A stretch of 12,045 nucleotides of DNA from Isohypsibius dastychi (GCA_034696485.1 JAQIWT010001183.1:1-12045), one strand, 5' to 3'; numbered from the stretch's first letter, positions 1-8,809 are shown. Notes: generated from the letters alone by a model not told the origin. A program made the numbers and translations.

Positions 1-3
1 CTA

Positions 4-17
4 CCCCCCCCCCCCCC
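4..17 (+). repeat. Poly-C homopolymer tract
   Basis: Fourteen consecutive C residues close to the left edge. Such runs are often miscounted in assemblies, so the exact length is uncertain. No gene function is suggested. Confidence 0.9.
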
Positions 18-171
18 ATATACTTGAAAATTCGGAAGAAAATTGTCCGCTCTAAGATCTGCGATTTAGACTTCTGACTTTGACAGCTCGTAACTTCACC
101 ATGCAGAATGACAGAAATAATCTGAAAGCACCAACGAGTAGAAAAAAATATACTTTGACACACTTATTTGA

Positions 172-498
172 TTGCTCAAATTTACGGCAATAAGGAGACT
201 AGTCAGCGCCGTTTGCAACACAGGACTGCTTTCTGCCACTGTTCATGGCAATATTGTCGACCAAATAGCTGATCGAGAACTAAACAAAAAAACAAGTGCG
301 TCTGGTTTTTGAATTTAATGCCCCCTTGAATTTAACCACATTCATTAACACAATACACGCTTTATGCTAAAATTTGAAAGACAAAATTTGGCAGTTCGAG
401 AAAAGACAGAGACAAGATTCGACTTTCCAGTGCAAGTTTGCGCTTCAGTGGCCAGATTAAGAATTCTTGAGCGGGCACGTACACAGGCTAGCCATTAG
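172..498 (+). pseudogene. Possible decayed coding segment, unknown protein
   Basis: One plus-strand frame is open from 172 to a TGA at 310-312 (46 codons). After stops near 316 and 346 it is open again to a TAG at 496-498. The second piece could start at an ATG at 364 and would give 44 residues, rich in Arg, Glu, Gln and Val. The next candidate segment begins in another frame at 491, which is what a small indel in one gene would give. No family was recognised. Stop counts are only modestly better than chance, so this may be fortuitous. Confidence 0.2.
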
Positions 499-1156
499 AG
501 TGTCTGATCAAAATGAAGATAATGCCTTACTTGAAAAAAAACTCTCTCAGTTTGCTGTGATCAAATCTCCCGATAAAACATTTGTCGATCATATTTGTAG
601 GTGATGAATCTCCATTTTTGGAGAACATTATGCCCGGCCTGATTCACTGCCTGGCGTAAATTCAGACCTTCGCCGGAAACCTGGTCCCCTCTTTCGATAT
701 CACACAACTGTTTTATACTGTGTGGTGGCATTTTTCAATCTGTACAAGATATTGTCAATAAGTCAATCAGCGAAAATTCGCTCCGCAAAGTACCACCTCC
801 AGTTAAGATGCTTTCAATGTCAGTTTGCTCTTAATGTATCCTCACTGATGTGATTCACGCTTCTTCCAGCGAAGACGGATTGTTCGTTTCGAATCGAGGA
901 GAGCCCTTATGAAACATTCAGTGGCAGGAACACTGAAAAATATGGAAGCTCACATATGGCGGTTTTAAAAAAAGACGAAAAGCTGGCCAATTCTGAGTTT
1001 CAGATTGGGCGTCCGTTCACTGTATAGTATCCTCCCTCCGCAGAATTCGATCTGAGCGATACAAGAATGTTTTCCATCATAGTCATTCTGGAGAGTTTTT
1101 TACCAGCCATCAGGCAATTGAATTCCGAACATTTAGCGAGAATCTCCAAGTTTTGA
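491..1156 (+). pseudogene. Possible decayed gene with few stops, unknown product
   Basis: A single plus-strand frame runs for 222 codons with five stop codons: a tandem TGA TGA at 602-607, TGA at 851-853, TAG at 1025-1027 and TGA at 1154-1156. About 13 would be expected by chance at this base composition. The pieces between stops are mixed and protein-like, including an 81-codon run at 608-850 and a charged run near 870-1024. No initiating ATG, domain or motif was recognised. The right end overlaps the better-supported minus-strand frame at 1000-1667, and the two cannot both be read as ordinary genes there. It may be a pseudogene or partly an antisense shadow. Confidence 0.25.
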
Positions 1157-1667
1157 GCCTGATAATCTAAACAGTCCGCTTTTATGTGCTTGCCGTTTTG
1201 TGGATATGCGGTTCCCAAACCATTCAGACAGCTCTTGTCGACGAGATTTCTGGAAATAGGTCCCGATGAATAGGCATGCAGTTCCAGGATTTCCCACATC
1301 TGAGCATTTTCGTTAAGATCCACGGCATTGTTGTCGTTAACATGCTGCATCAAACTAGAATTAAAAACCCAGAGAGATGTTTTCACAACTCCTTGGTCAA
1401 AGGTCACCCTGATTTTCTCATCATTTTTGTACCGACATGGTTCAAACAACTTGGAACCGGAGACAAGTTCAACCTTGTATGCTTTAATTCTATTCCATCA
1501 ACACTCACGATTACGATATCAGCAAATTTGTCGGTCTTTTAGAGCTGCAACGAGCCGGAAATGTAATGGATAGCTGGCTTGATGGTGAGATTGCTCTTCT
1601 CACACTCCAGTCGAACGTTGAGGGAGGCGTGACCTTGTTTCAGGAATTTCCGCCCGAGATAATCAAG
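1000..1667 (-). pseudogene. Decayed gene, about 220 codons, unknown product
   Basis: Read on the minus strand, one frame is open from 1667 down to a TAA at 1539-1541. It continues without another stop to about 1483, where a one-base frame change leads into a second frame. That frame has roughly 150 codons without a stop and ends in TGA at 1000-1002. The translation is balanced (Asp, Glu, Asn, Lys and Gly with hydrophobic residues) and alternates in a way typical of a beta-rich soluble protein. The junction reads smoothly through both frames, which suggests one interrupted gene. There is no convincing ATG: the long frame would have to begin at TTG. In the same frame, beyond a TAA at 1668-1670, a further 78 codons are open to 1904, but these are Leu/Phe/Cys-rich and less convincing. 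No family was recognised. An antisense plus-strand reading at 1488-1730 is also open, so the strand is probable rather than certain. Confidence 0.45.
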
Positions 1668-1670
1668 TTA

Positions 1671-1866
1671 ATGGGAACAAAATATTCGGGCGATCCAGAA
1701 ACTACACCGTTCCCACTCCGTTTCGGTAAATAGAGCAAGGGATGCTCCGAGCATTTTGGAAACGAGAAGAAATGCTCGTAAGTAAACATCCAATTGTGAG
1801 GGAGGGGAATAAATTGGTGGACAACAGTAATGAATTACGAACAAGGAAAACAGAATTCTCGGCTGA
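1671..1866. other. Gap between divergent decayed segments
   Basis: This lies between the minus-strand segment ending at 1667 and the plus-strand relay starting at 1867. A plus-strand ATG frame of 82 codons (1742-1990), Arg/Lys/Asn/Ser-rich, and an opposing minus frame both cross it. Neither is convincing. A splice-donor-like GTAAGT lies at about 1777. No promoter element was recognised. Confidence 0.3.
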
Positions 1867-2876
1867 TTTACTGACCAGGCACCGCACTTTTCGGGGACAA
1901 TCATCGAAATCGAACCTGAACAGTGGACAAAACAAGTCGCTGAACAGGAGTTGCGATCGCCGGAGGTGCAATAGATTCGTCAAGCTCTAGACGGTTAGAC
2001 ACATCTATCTGTGATCATTATCGATGTTCCAAAAGGTGTTGTCACGATGAATGAGTAGTATGTTGCCATTCAATCCATCACCATCTGCGCCAAAAGACCT
2101 GATCGGGATTCAAACCATTTTGTTGCATTGGCGGTGGCTCATCAAGAGCCAATGCAAGAATTCGGAGAAATCAAGCAAGCCGGCGGTTCAGGACTGAAAA
2201 ACGTTCAGGATTGTGAAGTTGGAATGCTGCAGAATTTGATTGATTTCTGCAAAGAACTCAATAAGCAACAATCGAATTGGCTCTGTCATGTGATGCATTA
2301 TGTTCAAGACCGAGATTGTGTTTCGGCGACCTTCTTCAATCAGGTCTTGTAAACAGGGAATTTATGGTAAGATTCGGATTTCAATAAAATTTGAGGTTGC
2401 CGCTTAACCAAAATCTTGGAAGAATGTTTTCGATCAAAAATCCAGTGGAAGAACTGGAAAAAGTAATTCTTCATAGAAATTAGGTTGACTGAATTGGAAA
2501 TTACAGGGATGAAGTTGTTTGGCCTTTCCGAAGTTTCGAAATACATCGTTTCCCTGTCATGTTCAATTCTTGTGCGGCATGAAAGCCACGTAGTTCCATT
2601 CGATTACACTTGAGAGCTGGAGGTAACCGTGTGGACCTGTATAATCGTACCCGAATTCATGAAAATCAGGAAATCAATTTCATCAGTTTTCATTATTTGA
2701 TTGGAAATATGAAGCTACATGATAACATTTGCATCCTAAACTTCGCTCATCAACAGTCCGACCTTGCTCTATGCTTGAGTTTCGAGCGAAAACTCATGTA
2801 TGTAAATGCGGGCTTTTTTCCGGGCGCAAATGGTTGCGCCTTGAGCCGACGCAAGAATGAAAATCTAGAATAAATC
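1867..2876 (+). pseudogene. Decayed plus-strand gene with amber stops, unknown product
   Basis: Two successive frames form a relay. The first runs 1867-2352 (162 codons) with internal stops only at 1972-1974, 1996-1998 and 2056-2058, all TAG. Its last 97 codons are uninterrupted and rich in Gln, Glu, Asn and Asp. At about 2343 the reading continues in another frame to a TAA at 2871-2873. That frame is broken by TAA near 2382, TAG and TGA near 2490-2500, and TGA near 2580, with an open run of 88 codons at the end. The translation on both sides of the change is hydrophilic and protein-like. No signal peptide, membrane segment or known motif was recognised, and no ATG in good context opens the relay. 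It could be one gene of more than 300 codons or two adjacent genes. Confidence 0.4.
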
Positions 2877-3726
2877 CGTTTGTTCTCTCATCTTTGATGA
2901 TGAAGATATTGGGAAGCTGTTTTTATCTTATCCGTTGTATCATATCTGTGTTCAGCATTTCATTACATTCTTCGAAAACCTCTCGTTATTGATTGTTCGA
3001 TTCAGATGGACAAATTAGTACAATGATGTTCAGACAATCAAGATCAGGCAGAAAATCTCTGGATTATTTCACAAACTTCAACAGATCGATACTCACAACG
3101 GCAGGGTTTTTAGCTCATTCTATCGAAGGTGATCTCACCAACCTCTTCAACATCTGACAGCATAATCGACGGACATCCTCCTTCGAGCGATATTGTCAAC
3201 CGTTTTAATGTTGAATCGTGTCTGTTGGAGAATTCTTGCAGTTGCTAACCACCTTCTCGATTCGAAATGTCGACTTGATGGTAAAACTGCAACAAAGTGT
3301 TTTTCTAGCAAAAAAAAGCAATCTCACAAAAAAAAATCATATTCTCGTTTCTGATATCGTATATGGGCAGGCGCATTATCGTGTGAGAATTGTTAATTTT
3401 GTCGTGTTACTGTTGAGTACGAAAATATATGATGCATTGCAACTGAACGACTTCACTGCATTCTCTCCAATAAGCTGTTAGATCTTGTTTCAGCTCATTC
3501 CACGAGGTGCCAGTGGCACTTCACGTATATTGACTCCATCCTGAATTGTCTCTTCAACAGGTTTCAACTGGTGTCAGTGAGTGATGGTTCTAACGAATGC
3601 CAGCAAGTTTAACCGCATTTTTCAGCAATGCCTTCAAAACTCCTGACGGCTTGCATGGAACCACAATAGGTTCTGGTCTTAAATATTCATGTTTCACCAT
3701 CGGAGTAAAGAGTGTATCGGGTTAAA
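2869..3726 (+). pseudogene. Weak plus-strand relay of open segments, unknown
   Basis: Three overlapping plus frames follow one another: 2869-3018 (49 codons), 2993-3481 (162 codons with stops only at 3155, 3206 and 3212) and 3433-3726 (59 open codons, then stops at 3610, 3667, 3706 and 3724). The middle frame starts with a Ser/Asp/Arg-rich run and ends in a hydrophobic stretch. A minus frame of about 85 codons also crosses 3150-3400, so the strand is unsettled. The order fits one decayed gene with indels, continuing the plus-strand relay upstream. No homology was recognised. Confidence 0.22.
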
Positions 3727-3832
3727 TAACGATATGACTGATTGCCGAAACACATCCAGTGAGCGATAGAAATCACAACTTCTGTTTCAAACTTGGTAGT
3801 GAGCATACCCCATATAATTTTTAGCTAGGTAA

Positions 3833-4664
3833 CAAGATGCGATGAGCATCAAGGTCGCTTTCCCTTTTTCCCTGGGACAAAAGCAGTCACGAATTTTGAC
3901 CACATGAGCAGTGGTTAGTGTTCTCAGTGCGAAAAGATCCAACATCGGAGTTTCGGCAATAGCAACCGTGATGAATGCATAGTAAAAGTGTGACACGCGG
4001 GAGGCTTGGAATCTCTCGACACAGGAAGACCAGTTATTCAGCTGACCACCGATGGAATCAGCAAACTAAATTTGATGGTAGTGCACTTCAGCACATACGC
4101 TAGACGAACTACGTTGGAACACCGAAATGAAGATTCAACACAAACGGATCTTATAACTTCGCAAACAACATCGTGTGTTCCGCAGTCCGAAGCTCTTCCA
4201 AAGACATTTGTGATCTGACTTACGAAACAGCACTCCGTCTCCTTGTGAGAGCACTAGAGTCGTCCAACATTCGCCTTTTGGTCTAGAGCCTGGCAATAGA
4301 TCTCCACAAGACGTTTTTTCTCTCGATCGAAAGGCGGTTGGGACAGGTATTGAAGCATATCAACTGATCTTTGGGAATGAAAAAACGCGCTGTCAACATA
4401 ACAAAATCATCAAGGGCTTAAGCACAGCACCGAATCATCCAATTTTCTGGGGAGAGGTGAATGAAACTGTGTAGAATTTTTACACCTTGAATTCCATACC
4501 ATTTCCAGCTTTACAATCTCTGCATTTCAACCCGTGGAATGGCAACATGGGATCTCGGAATGATATACACGTCAGAACCGATAGAGCGACCAGTCATTTT
4601 TTCGCTCACACTCGAATGATATGTACGTTCAAGATATTTCTTCCCTTTAACTCTTAAATTGTGA
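3833..4664 (+). pseudogene. Weak plus-strand relay, unknown protein
   Basis: Open pieces follow each other in three frames. The first, 3833-3982, is interrupted once by TGA at 3905. The second, 3994-4218, has about 74 open codons, Thr/Ser/Gln-rich. The third, 4191-4664, has stops at 4284, 4365, 4419, 4458, 4488 and 4617. The Leu/Arg-rich piece just after 4200 looks helical and joins naturally to the end of the second frame, suggesting an indel near 4200. The stop density of the last frame is close to chance. A minus frame of 69 codons (3787-3996) competes on the left. No family was recognised. Confidence 0.2.
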
Positions 4665-5213
4665 TTAATTGATTTGCATATTTCCAGTTGTGTAATTCAT
4701 CAAGCAATACTCCAATGAAGTTTTGCTGTCGTAGTTGTAATTTTTTCCATGTACGTGAAATTGTTCATAACCAAGTAAAACACTGAAGATTTATTCTTTG
4801 CAGATTCAGTCTTGCCTGTGCAATGCTCAGATCAGAATAATCCTACGGACTAAACCGACAATGTGTATTCCCAACGGACCAAGCGCCTGTGATTTTCCCG
4901 AATTATAATCCCAACAGTAGTAATTTTCAGTTCCATTCTCTAATTTTCTCATCATATAATATACTCGTTCATGTTCAGCGGTAACCAGTTAGTATCGAAT
5001 CCTCTTAAATACTGTCTTTGCGAGCATTGTCACCATTTAAACTGAAAATTCAAAAGGGGCAAAAAAATGAGTGTCGTGAATAATCAACATTTGTTCTGAA
5101 TTTTATCAGAAGTCGACATCAGTTCTGAATTTCGTCAAATCAATAATCTTCGTCAACTTATACTCTGCGACTTTTCGTTCGAAAAAATTGATTTGCTTTA
5201 CAAAAAATTGTTA
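4665..5213. other. AT-rich stretch with one short open frame
   Basis: No recognisable gene. A plus frame of 47 codons (4841 to TAA at 4982-4984), rich in Asn, Pro and Phe, is open but has no start codon and may be chance. From 4985 to 5213 the sequence is AT-rich with A runs and short frames only. It lies downstream of the R2 pseudogene stop. No polyadenylation arrangement can be assigned with confidence. Confidence 0.4.
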
Positions 5214-6095
5214 TCAACAAATAGAAAAGGATTGGGAGGGAGTTTTGAAAAACGGCTCAATATGGAACAGTCCGAGAAGGATACTCACAAACAAATTCAA
5301 TATAGCAGCACATTGTTATTAAGTTTATTCTAATGATTCCATGCTGATAAGAATTTTCCCAGAATTGCTTTTCTACTTTACAAGCATCCGGAATTAAATC
5401 TTTAATGATCGTTTCAGGAAACATTCCATTTGTCTCGTGATAAAGTGTGCGAGCAAACAGAACATGCAATAATTTGTCGCGAGAAATCAATTCGTTTGAG
5501 GATGTCAGGTTCGGAATAAGTCTCCGGCTTTTGAGACAGAGAATAATTGCGAAAGATCCACAGAAGATCATTTTCACGCACGAAAAAGCAACTAATCTCT
5601 CGTGAAAGATTTGCTCTTGTCACGGATGAAATTCTCTGTCCACTCAGCTTTCCGCATGACGGTAGGATTCAAGACAACTGCTTGGAATATTGCCATCCTA
5701 TCGTCCGAGTTTTGGACGTAAGAATTTATTGCCCGTGAATATACTACCGAGTGAACATTTTCCATGTAGATTTGGAAGAAATAAAATGCTCTCGCTTCGT
5801 GTAAATTGAGCTCTCGAAGAAAGTTCTCGGCCAGGTTCTCCATGACCAAACCGTCAGCTGCCGCGAAAAAGCTGAGCACATCAAGAACCATCTGCCTCTC
5901 TTCAGATTTCATACTTTTGCGTCCACATTTTTGCGTCTTTTGAAAAATCAATCTCTTCCGCAACCCAGAAAGAAAATGCTGTTCCGCCTTGCAGTGTACA
6001 AACTGATATTCATGTTACACCGTGAGTGGAATGCGGAACAAAAACATGAATTGCCGGTCAGCCGAATTTAAATGAAAACAAATAACTTCGGCACA
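5214..6095 (-). pseudogene. Ribonucleotide reductase small subunit (R2) pseudogene
   Basis: An intact class I R2 carries the di-iron tyrosyl-radical centre that lets the large subunit reduce ribonucleotides to deoxyribonucleotides in the cytoplasm. Read on the minus strand, R2 motifs occur in family order. An N-terminal Arg/Phe-rich piece lies near 6020-6080. The Trp-Ala-Glu-Glu-Ile-Asp motif is near 5950-5975, in a different frame from the core. In the core frame, the FFAAADG motif (metal ligand Asp at 5853-5855) is followed by the HEARAFYFFQ and ENVHS motifs (ligand Glu 5760-5762, His 5751-5753, radical Tyr 5739-5741). After a frame change near 5595 come the CGSF, NELISRD and YIEFV motifs. 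A further frame change near 5275 leads to an LLGLF tail ending in TGA at 5214-5216. The total is about 290 codons, near the length of short viral R2 proteins, without the extended N-terminus of animal R2. The ligand Glu before the GSF motif is Lys (5572-5574), and the Glu of the SRDEGLH motif is Lys (5473-5475), so no di-iron site could form. No introns are visible. It could derive from a large DNA virus or from a retrocopied cellular gene; divergence from animal R2 favours the first only weakly. Confidence 0.93.
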
Positions 6096-6130
6096 ACAAA
6101 GTTGCTTACGCACGTTGAAAATGACTGTGA

Positions 6131-6781
6131 TTACTTGCATACGCCGGTCTTAACTTTTTCGACATGCTAGGAGAGATGTTCGCTCTTATAGAAACTTCAA
6201 TCAGCGATACAGTCATATACGCCATCAATGGCCAATCGACCGACCAACACGGATATGCAATTAAAATTCCGTTTGACAGTAATCTAAGACACTTACCGCC
6301 ACATCGCAGTCACCACTTTTGCGCCTCTCTTTTCTAGTTATTCTGTACATCGTCCAAGTTGAAACTCCCTCAAAAATTCAACATTTGTCTTAGGACCCTT
6401 CGAGCGAACATCTCGCAACCACCGGTCTCCTTTTGACCTCCTTCGCATTGCCCTCAATGTTCGGCTCAACAATCTGTGGCTTAACGTAGGCTGACCTCAA
6501 TGAGCAACGTGGAGATTGAGTTCAGTTCTCGAATTCTACTCATGCACTCGCCTACTCAGATGCAGCGCAGCGATGAAGCTCTGCCTTCAGTTGACACGGC
6601 ATTCACGTGGCTGCTCCCGAGTGACCACCGTCGCACTTACCCAACGATCCCTTCTTTTCCCACTTTCTTTGCTGTGTTGCTCTATCTACTCACCGCATCT
6701 GACAAATACAGTTCCTTCTTTCTTCAAGGCGTTGCAACATCTTTCACCTCGCACTCAATATTGCTTTCCTTTCTCTTGTAG
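6131..6781 (+). pseudogene. Possible small plus-strand gene facing R2
   Basis: A plus frame opens after a TGA at 6128-6130 and runs 68 codons to TAG at 6335-6337. An ATG at 6164 would give a 57-residue protein with a balanced, slightly acidic start and a His-rich end. The same frame continues to 6781 with only two more stops (TGA 6434-6436, TAA 6482-6484), so 217 codons contain three internal stops. The 5' end lies about 70 bases from the presumed start region of R2, giving a head-to-head arrangement. No family was recognised. The part after 6337 is Ser/Pro/Leu-rich and less convincing, and a basic minus-strand frame (about 6370-6498) competes there. Confidence 0.28.
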
Positions 6782-7351
6782 TCTCAGTGTTAACTCCTGT
6801 TCTCGACCGACGATCCATGTTACAGAGATCATCCGAGCATCTAGATCAAGGCCAGGAAAAGCCTTCTCAAACCGTATCTCCGCCTCATTTCTCATGTTCT
6901 GACCTTGGAAATTATCCTTAGGTTGATGTTCCGCGAAAACACTAGGATAGACAATCCTTTTTTCGAAAGCAGCAGATTGAACTGAATTTGGACTTTCAAA
7001 TGTCACCATCCAAGAAGAAATTAATGCCGGCTCAGCTTGTCGAATGAATCCAGCGTCATATGGGTTTCTGTGATCCTGTTGCTTCAAGGATTGGAACATT
7101 GATGTCGGTTGCTGGTTCTGGATGGGGATTGATGGAGTCGAGTACGCCGCTGGATAGTCACTGGGACTGAAGCCGTCATAAGACGTCTGTGCTGAATGGG
7201 ATGACGGAATGACGGCCGGCAGATACTGGGAGTAATTGTACTGGTGTTGGGATGATTCATACACGGATGGTGATGTAAGCTCCTCCTCGCCAGGAACACT
7301 GGAGATAATAACTTGGTTATTCCAGGATGCTGGATTTGGATTTATTGTATC
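6755..7351 (-). CDS. Ser/Pro/Gln/Tyr-rich open frame, possible exon, unknown protein
   Basis: This is the longest uninterrupted frame in the window: 198 codons between a TGA at 7352-7354 and a TGA at 6755-6757. Such a run is improbable by chance at this composition. The first 110 residues are rich in Ser, Pro, Gln and Tyr with acidic patches, resembling the disordered regions of animal transcription factors or RNA-binding proteins. The last 60 residues are more charged and may be helical. No folded domain was recognised. The first in-frame ATG lies about 85 codons in, so the true beginning is probably an upstream exon, or the start has been lost. A splice-acceptor-like sequence (CCAAATCCAG) ends at about 7340. 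Alternatives are a 3-prime-end exon of a host gene or a decayed viral gene. Confidence 0.45.
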   Translation of the reverse strand, partial: DTINPNPASWNNQVIISSVPGEEELTSPSVYESSQHQYNYSQYLPAVIPSSHSAQTSYDGFSPSDYPAAYSTPSIPIQNQQPTSMFQSLKQQDHRNPYDAGFIRQAEPALISSWMVTFESPNSVQSAAFEKRIVYPSVFAEHQPKDNFQGQNMRNEAEIRFEKAFPGLDLDARMISVTWIVGREQELTLRLQEKGKQY

Positions 7352-7354
7352 TCA

Positions 7355-7826
7355 TGCAACCGAATTCAAAAAAAAGGCAATTGATCAAGGATCTGATAAT
7401 CAAGCAACAGTGGGCACGATTCAATAACTTTTTGAAATGCAACGTTCCGAGTTAACAATGATGACATGTGTCATCTCGTACTGCGGTCGGCATTTGTTTT
7501 TCACCGATCCCGACATTCCCGGAGTGGGTGTATCCGCCTCATCAACCGTTCTCGTCGCCTAGTTGTTTCTTTGTCCCTTGTGGGAATAAGCGACAAAAAG
7601 CAAGAGCAACAAGCAAAGCGCTGGAGAATGAGTGACACTCACTATCGCAACACGTGTGTCAGCTGTCAAACTCACAACTTGTTAGTGCATAATCTGACGG
7701 TCTGGCCATTTGGCTAAATTCCATTTAATCACCGGAACTATCATCTGACCTGATTATCCATCACATTTTAAAGCTAAATGTTGTCCCGGTCCAATGCGAT
7801 AACAGTCAATTGCACTCATTTCGGAT
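7355..7826. other. No supported gene
   Basis: This lies upstream of the 6755-7351 frame. An eight-A run (7368-7375) and a plus frame of 83 codons (7466-7717, Arg/Ser/Val-rich) are present. That frame has no recognisable domain and starts in a poor context, so it was not called. No regulatory element could be assigned. Confidence 0.4.
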
Positions 7827-8062
7827 CTAATGGTGATCTAAAAGCGTCATAAATATTTTTTGACCCAAACATCTTTGAAACACAAATTCCAGGGTTTCGT
7901 TGAAGAAACTTGGAGCAATCAATGAACCAATATTCTGCTGGTCGTAGAAATTGTATAGCTGCTCAATGGTGTTGGATTCAGGAAATGATAATACTGACTC
8001 TCTGAAAGATAGGCTTTATCGGTGCTAAACACCACGGGATTAGCCTGATTGATTGATAAAAC
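7827..8062 (-). pseudogene. Possible decayed minus-strand segment, unknown
   Basis: On the minus strand, 62 codons are open from 8015 to TAG at 7827-7829. They give a Phe/Glu/Asn/Leu-rich translation that looks like part of a helical soluble protein. Immediately upstream, another minus frame (about 8062-8003) gives a natural-looking extension, so a frame change near 8005 is likely. No ATG opens either piece. Its upstream end abuts a plus-strand ATG at 8067, giving a divergent arrangement with almost no spacer, which would be compact for an animal genome. No family was recognised. Confidence 0.3.
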
Positions 8063-8066
8063 AAAG

Positions 8067-8314
8067 ATGGCAAATAATTGGTCGGTTTCTCAATCCGAAA
8101 TTGAGCCAACCGAACAGGTAAATAAAATTCTTTCTACAATGTTCAACGCGGATCAGAGATCTATACAGAACCGGGAGAAGGTCATTGAGCAGATTATGGT
8201 CGGAGTGCGGGAATTTCGTATTGTTCAGTGTTTCTAGAACAATACATGTGTCGTGTTTTCGAAGTCTACGACGACCTTATTGCAAGGATGCAACAGCCGG
8301 ATTCAATAACTTGA
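8067..8314 (+). pseudogene. Short broken plus-strand gene, unknown product
   Basis: An ATG at 8067-8069 in good animal context (AAAGATGG) opens 56 codons, Gln/Glu/Asn/Ile-rich and probably helical, ending in TAG at 8235-8237. From 8237 a second plus frame continues for 25 codons to TGA at 8312-8314 with an Asp/Tyr/Arg-rich translation that reads as a plausible continuation. One base gained or lost near 8235 would therefore explain the stop. There is no homology to a known family. A donor-like GTAAAT follows CAG at about 8119, but the frame stays open through it, so splicing is not required. Confidence 0.33.
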
Positions 8315-8410
8315 GTGTTTTAATATTCTACAACAATTTTGTATTCTATGAAACTGTCGATATTACCGTCACCGTTTTGTACTTGGTAATCGTTGTGGCA
8401 ACTTCAGTGT

Positions 8411-8809
8411 TTTGAAAATCTTACCTCATTTATACCCTTTGTTCCATTTGGGGCTTATCTGTTCGGGATTGACTTTCAGTATCGACCTTGAATACTTGCA
8501 CAAGTTGTTGAAAGAGAGAAATAAAGACAAGCAGATGGGATAAATTCATCGGTCTTCTTCTTCTGTTTTTACAAAGAGACTCGAGATAAATCGGATCAGC
8601 GTCATATTCAAAAACACTGGACAAAAGCCAGCCAAGCACATCTCGAACAGGCTTTTAATGCCAAAGATCAGAAACAATCACTTGAACGCGCTGCTGACCA
8701 CACGCACCTTTTAGTGCATTTGTTTTTGGAATAATTAGCTAGTACGTCCCGTTCCATTACCAGAATCATGGAAAGACTAGATCGATGCTTGTGGAGTGTT
8801 TTGACATGA
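8411..8809 (+). pseudogene. Charged plus-strand frame with stops, unknown
   Basis: One plus frame runs from 8411 to TGA at 8807-8809 with stops at 8489, 8522 and 8732. The piece 8525-8734 has 69 open codons and is strongly hydrophilic (Lys, Gln, Asp, Glu, His, Ala), suggesting a long helix or coiled coil. An opposing minus frame (8430-8639, 69 codons) gives a basic, Leu/Ser-rich translation and is probably its shadow. No start codon and no recognisable motif. It may continue the broken gene at 8067-8314 in a new frame. Confidence 0.28.

Noticed and set aside
1770-1866. A spliced intron starting at the GTAAGT near 1777
   Set aside because: No good acceptor with a pyrimidine tract joins the flanking frames, and in-frame stops remain on either side even if it were spliced.
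2095-2125. A string on the minus strand resembling a tRNA T-arm
   Set aside because: There is no matching acceptor stem, D-arm or anticodon arm, and it lies inside a long open plus frame.
5577-5600. An intron instead of a frame change between the two main R2 frames
   Set aside because: The R2 motifs continue within a few bases of the stop, leaving no room for an intron, so an indel is the simpler reading.
5547-5738. Plus-strand open frame opposite the R2 core
   Set aside because: It is the antisense shadow of the R2 pseudogene, whose motifs fix the coding strand.
6516-6902. Plus-strand open frame of 128 codons
   Set aside because: It is Ser/Leu/Arg/Cys-rich with no domain and overlaps both the 6131-6781 plus frame and the 6755-7351 minus frame. 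It is probably a shadow in a locally stop-poor, pyrimidine-rich stretch.
7466-7717. Plus-strand open frame of 83 codons
   Set aside because: It is basic and Ser-rich, with no recognisable motif and no continuing frame on either side.
8046-8057. Short GATT repeat, with an ATCA repeat at 12031-12044
   Set aside because: Only about three units each and simple in sequence. They are not evidence of terminal repeats or attachment sites.
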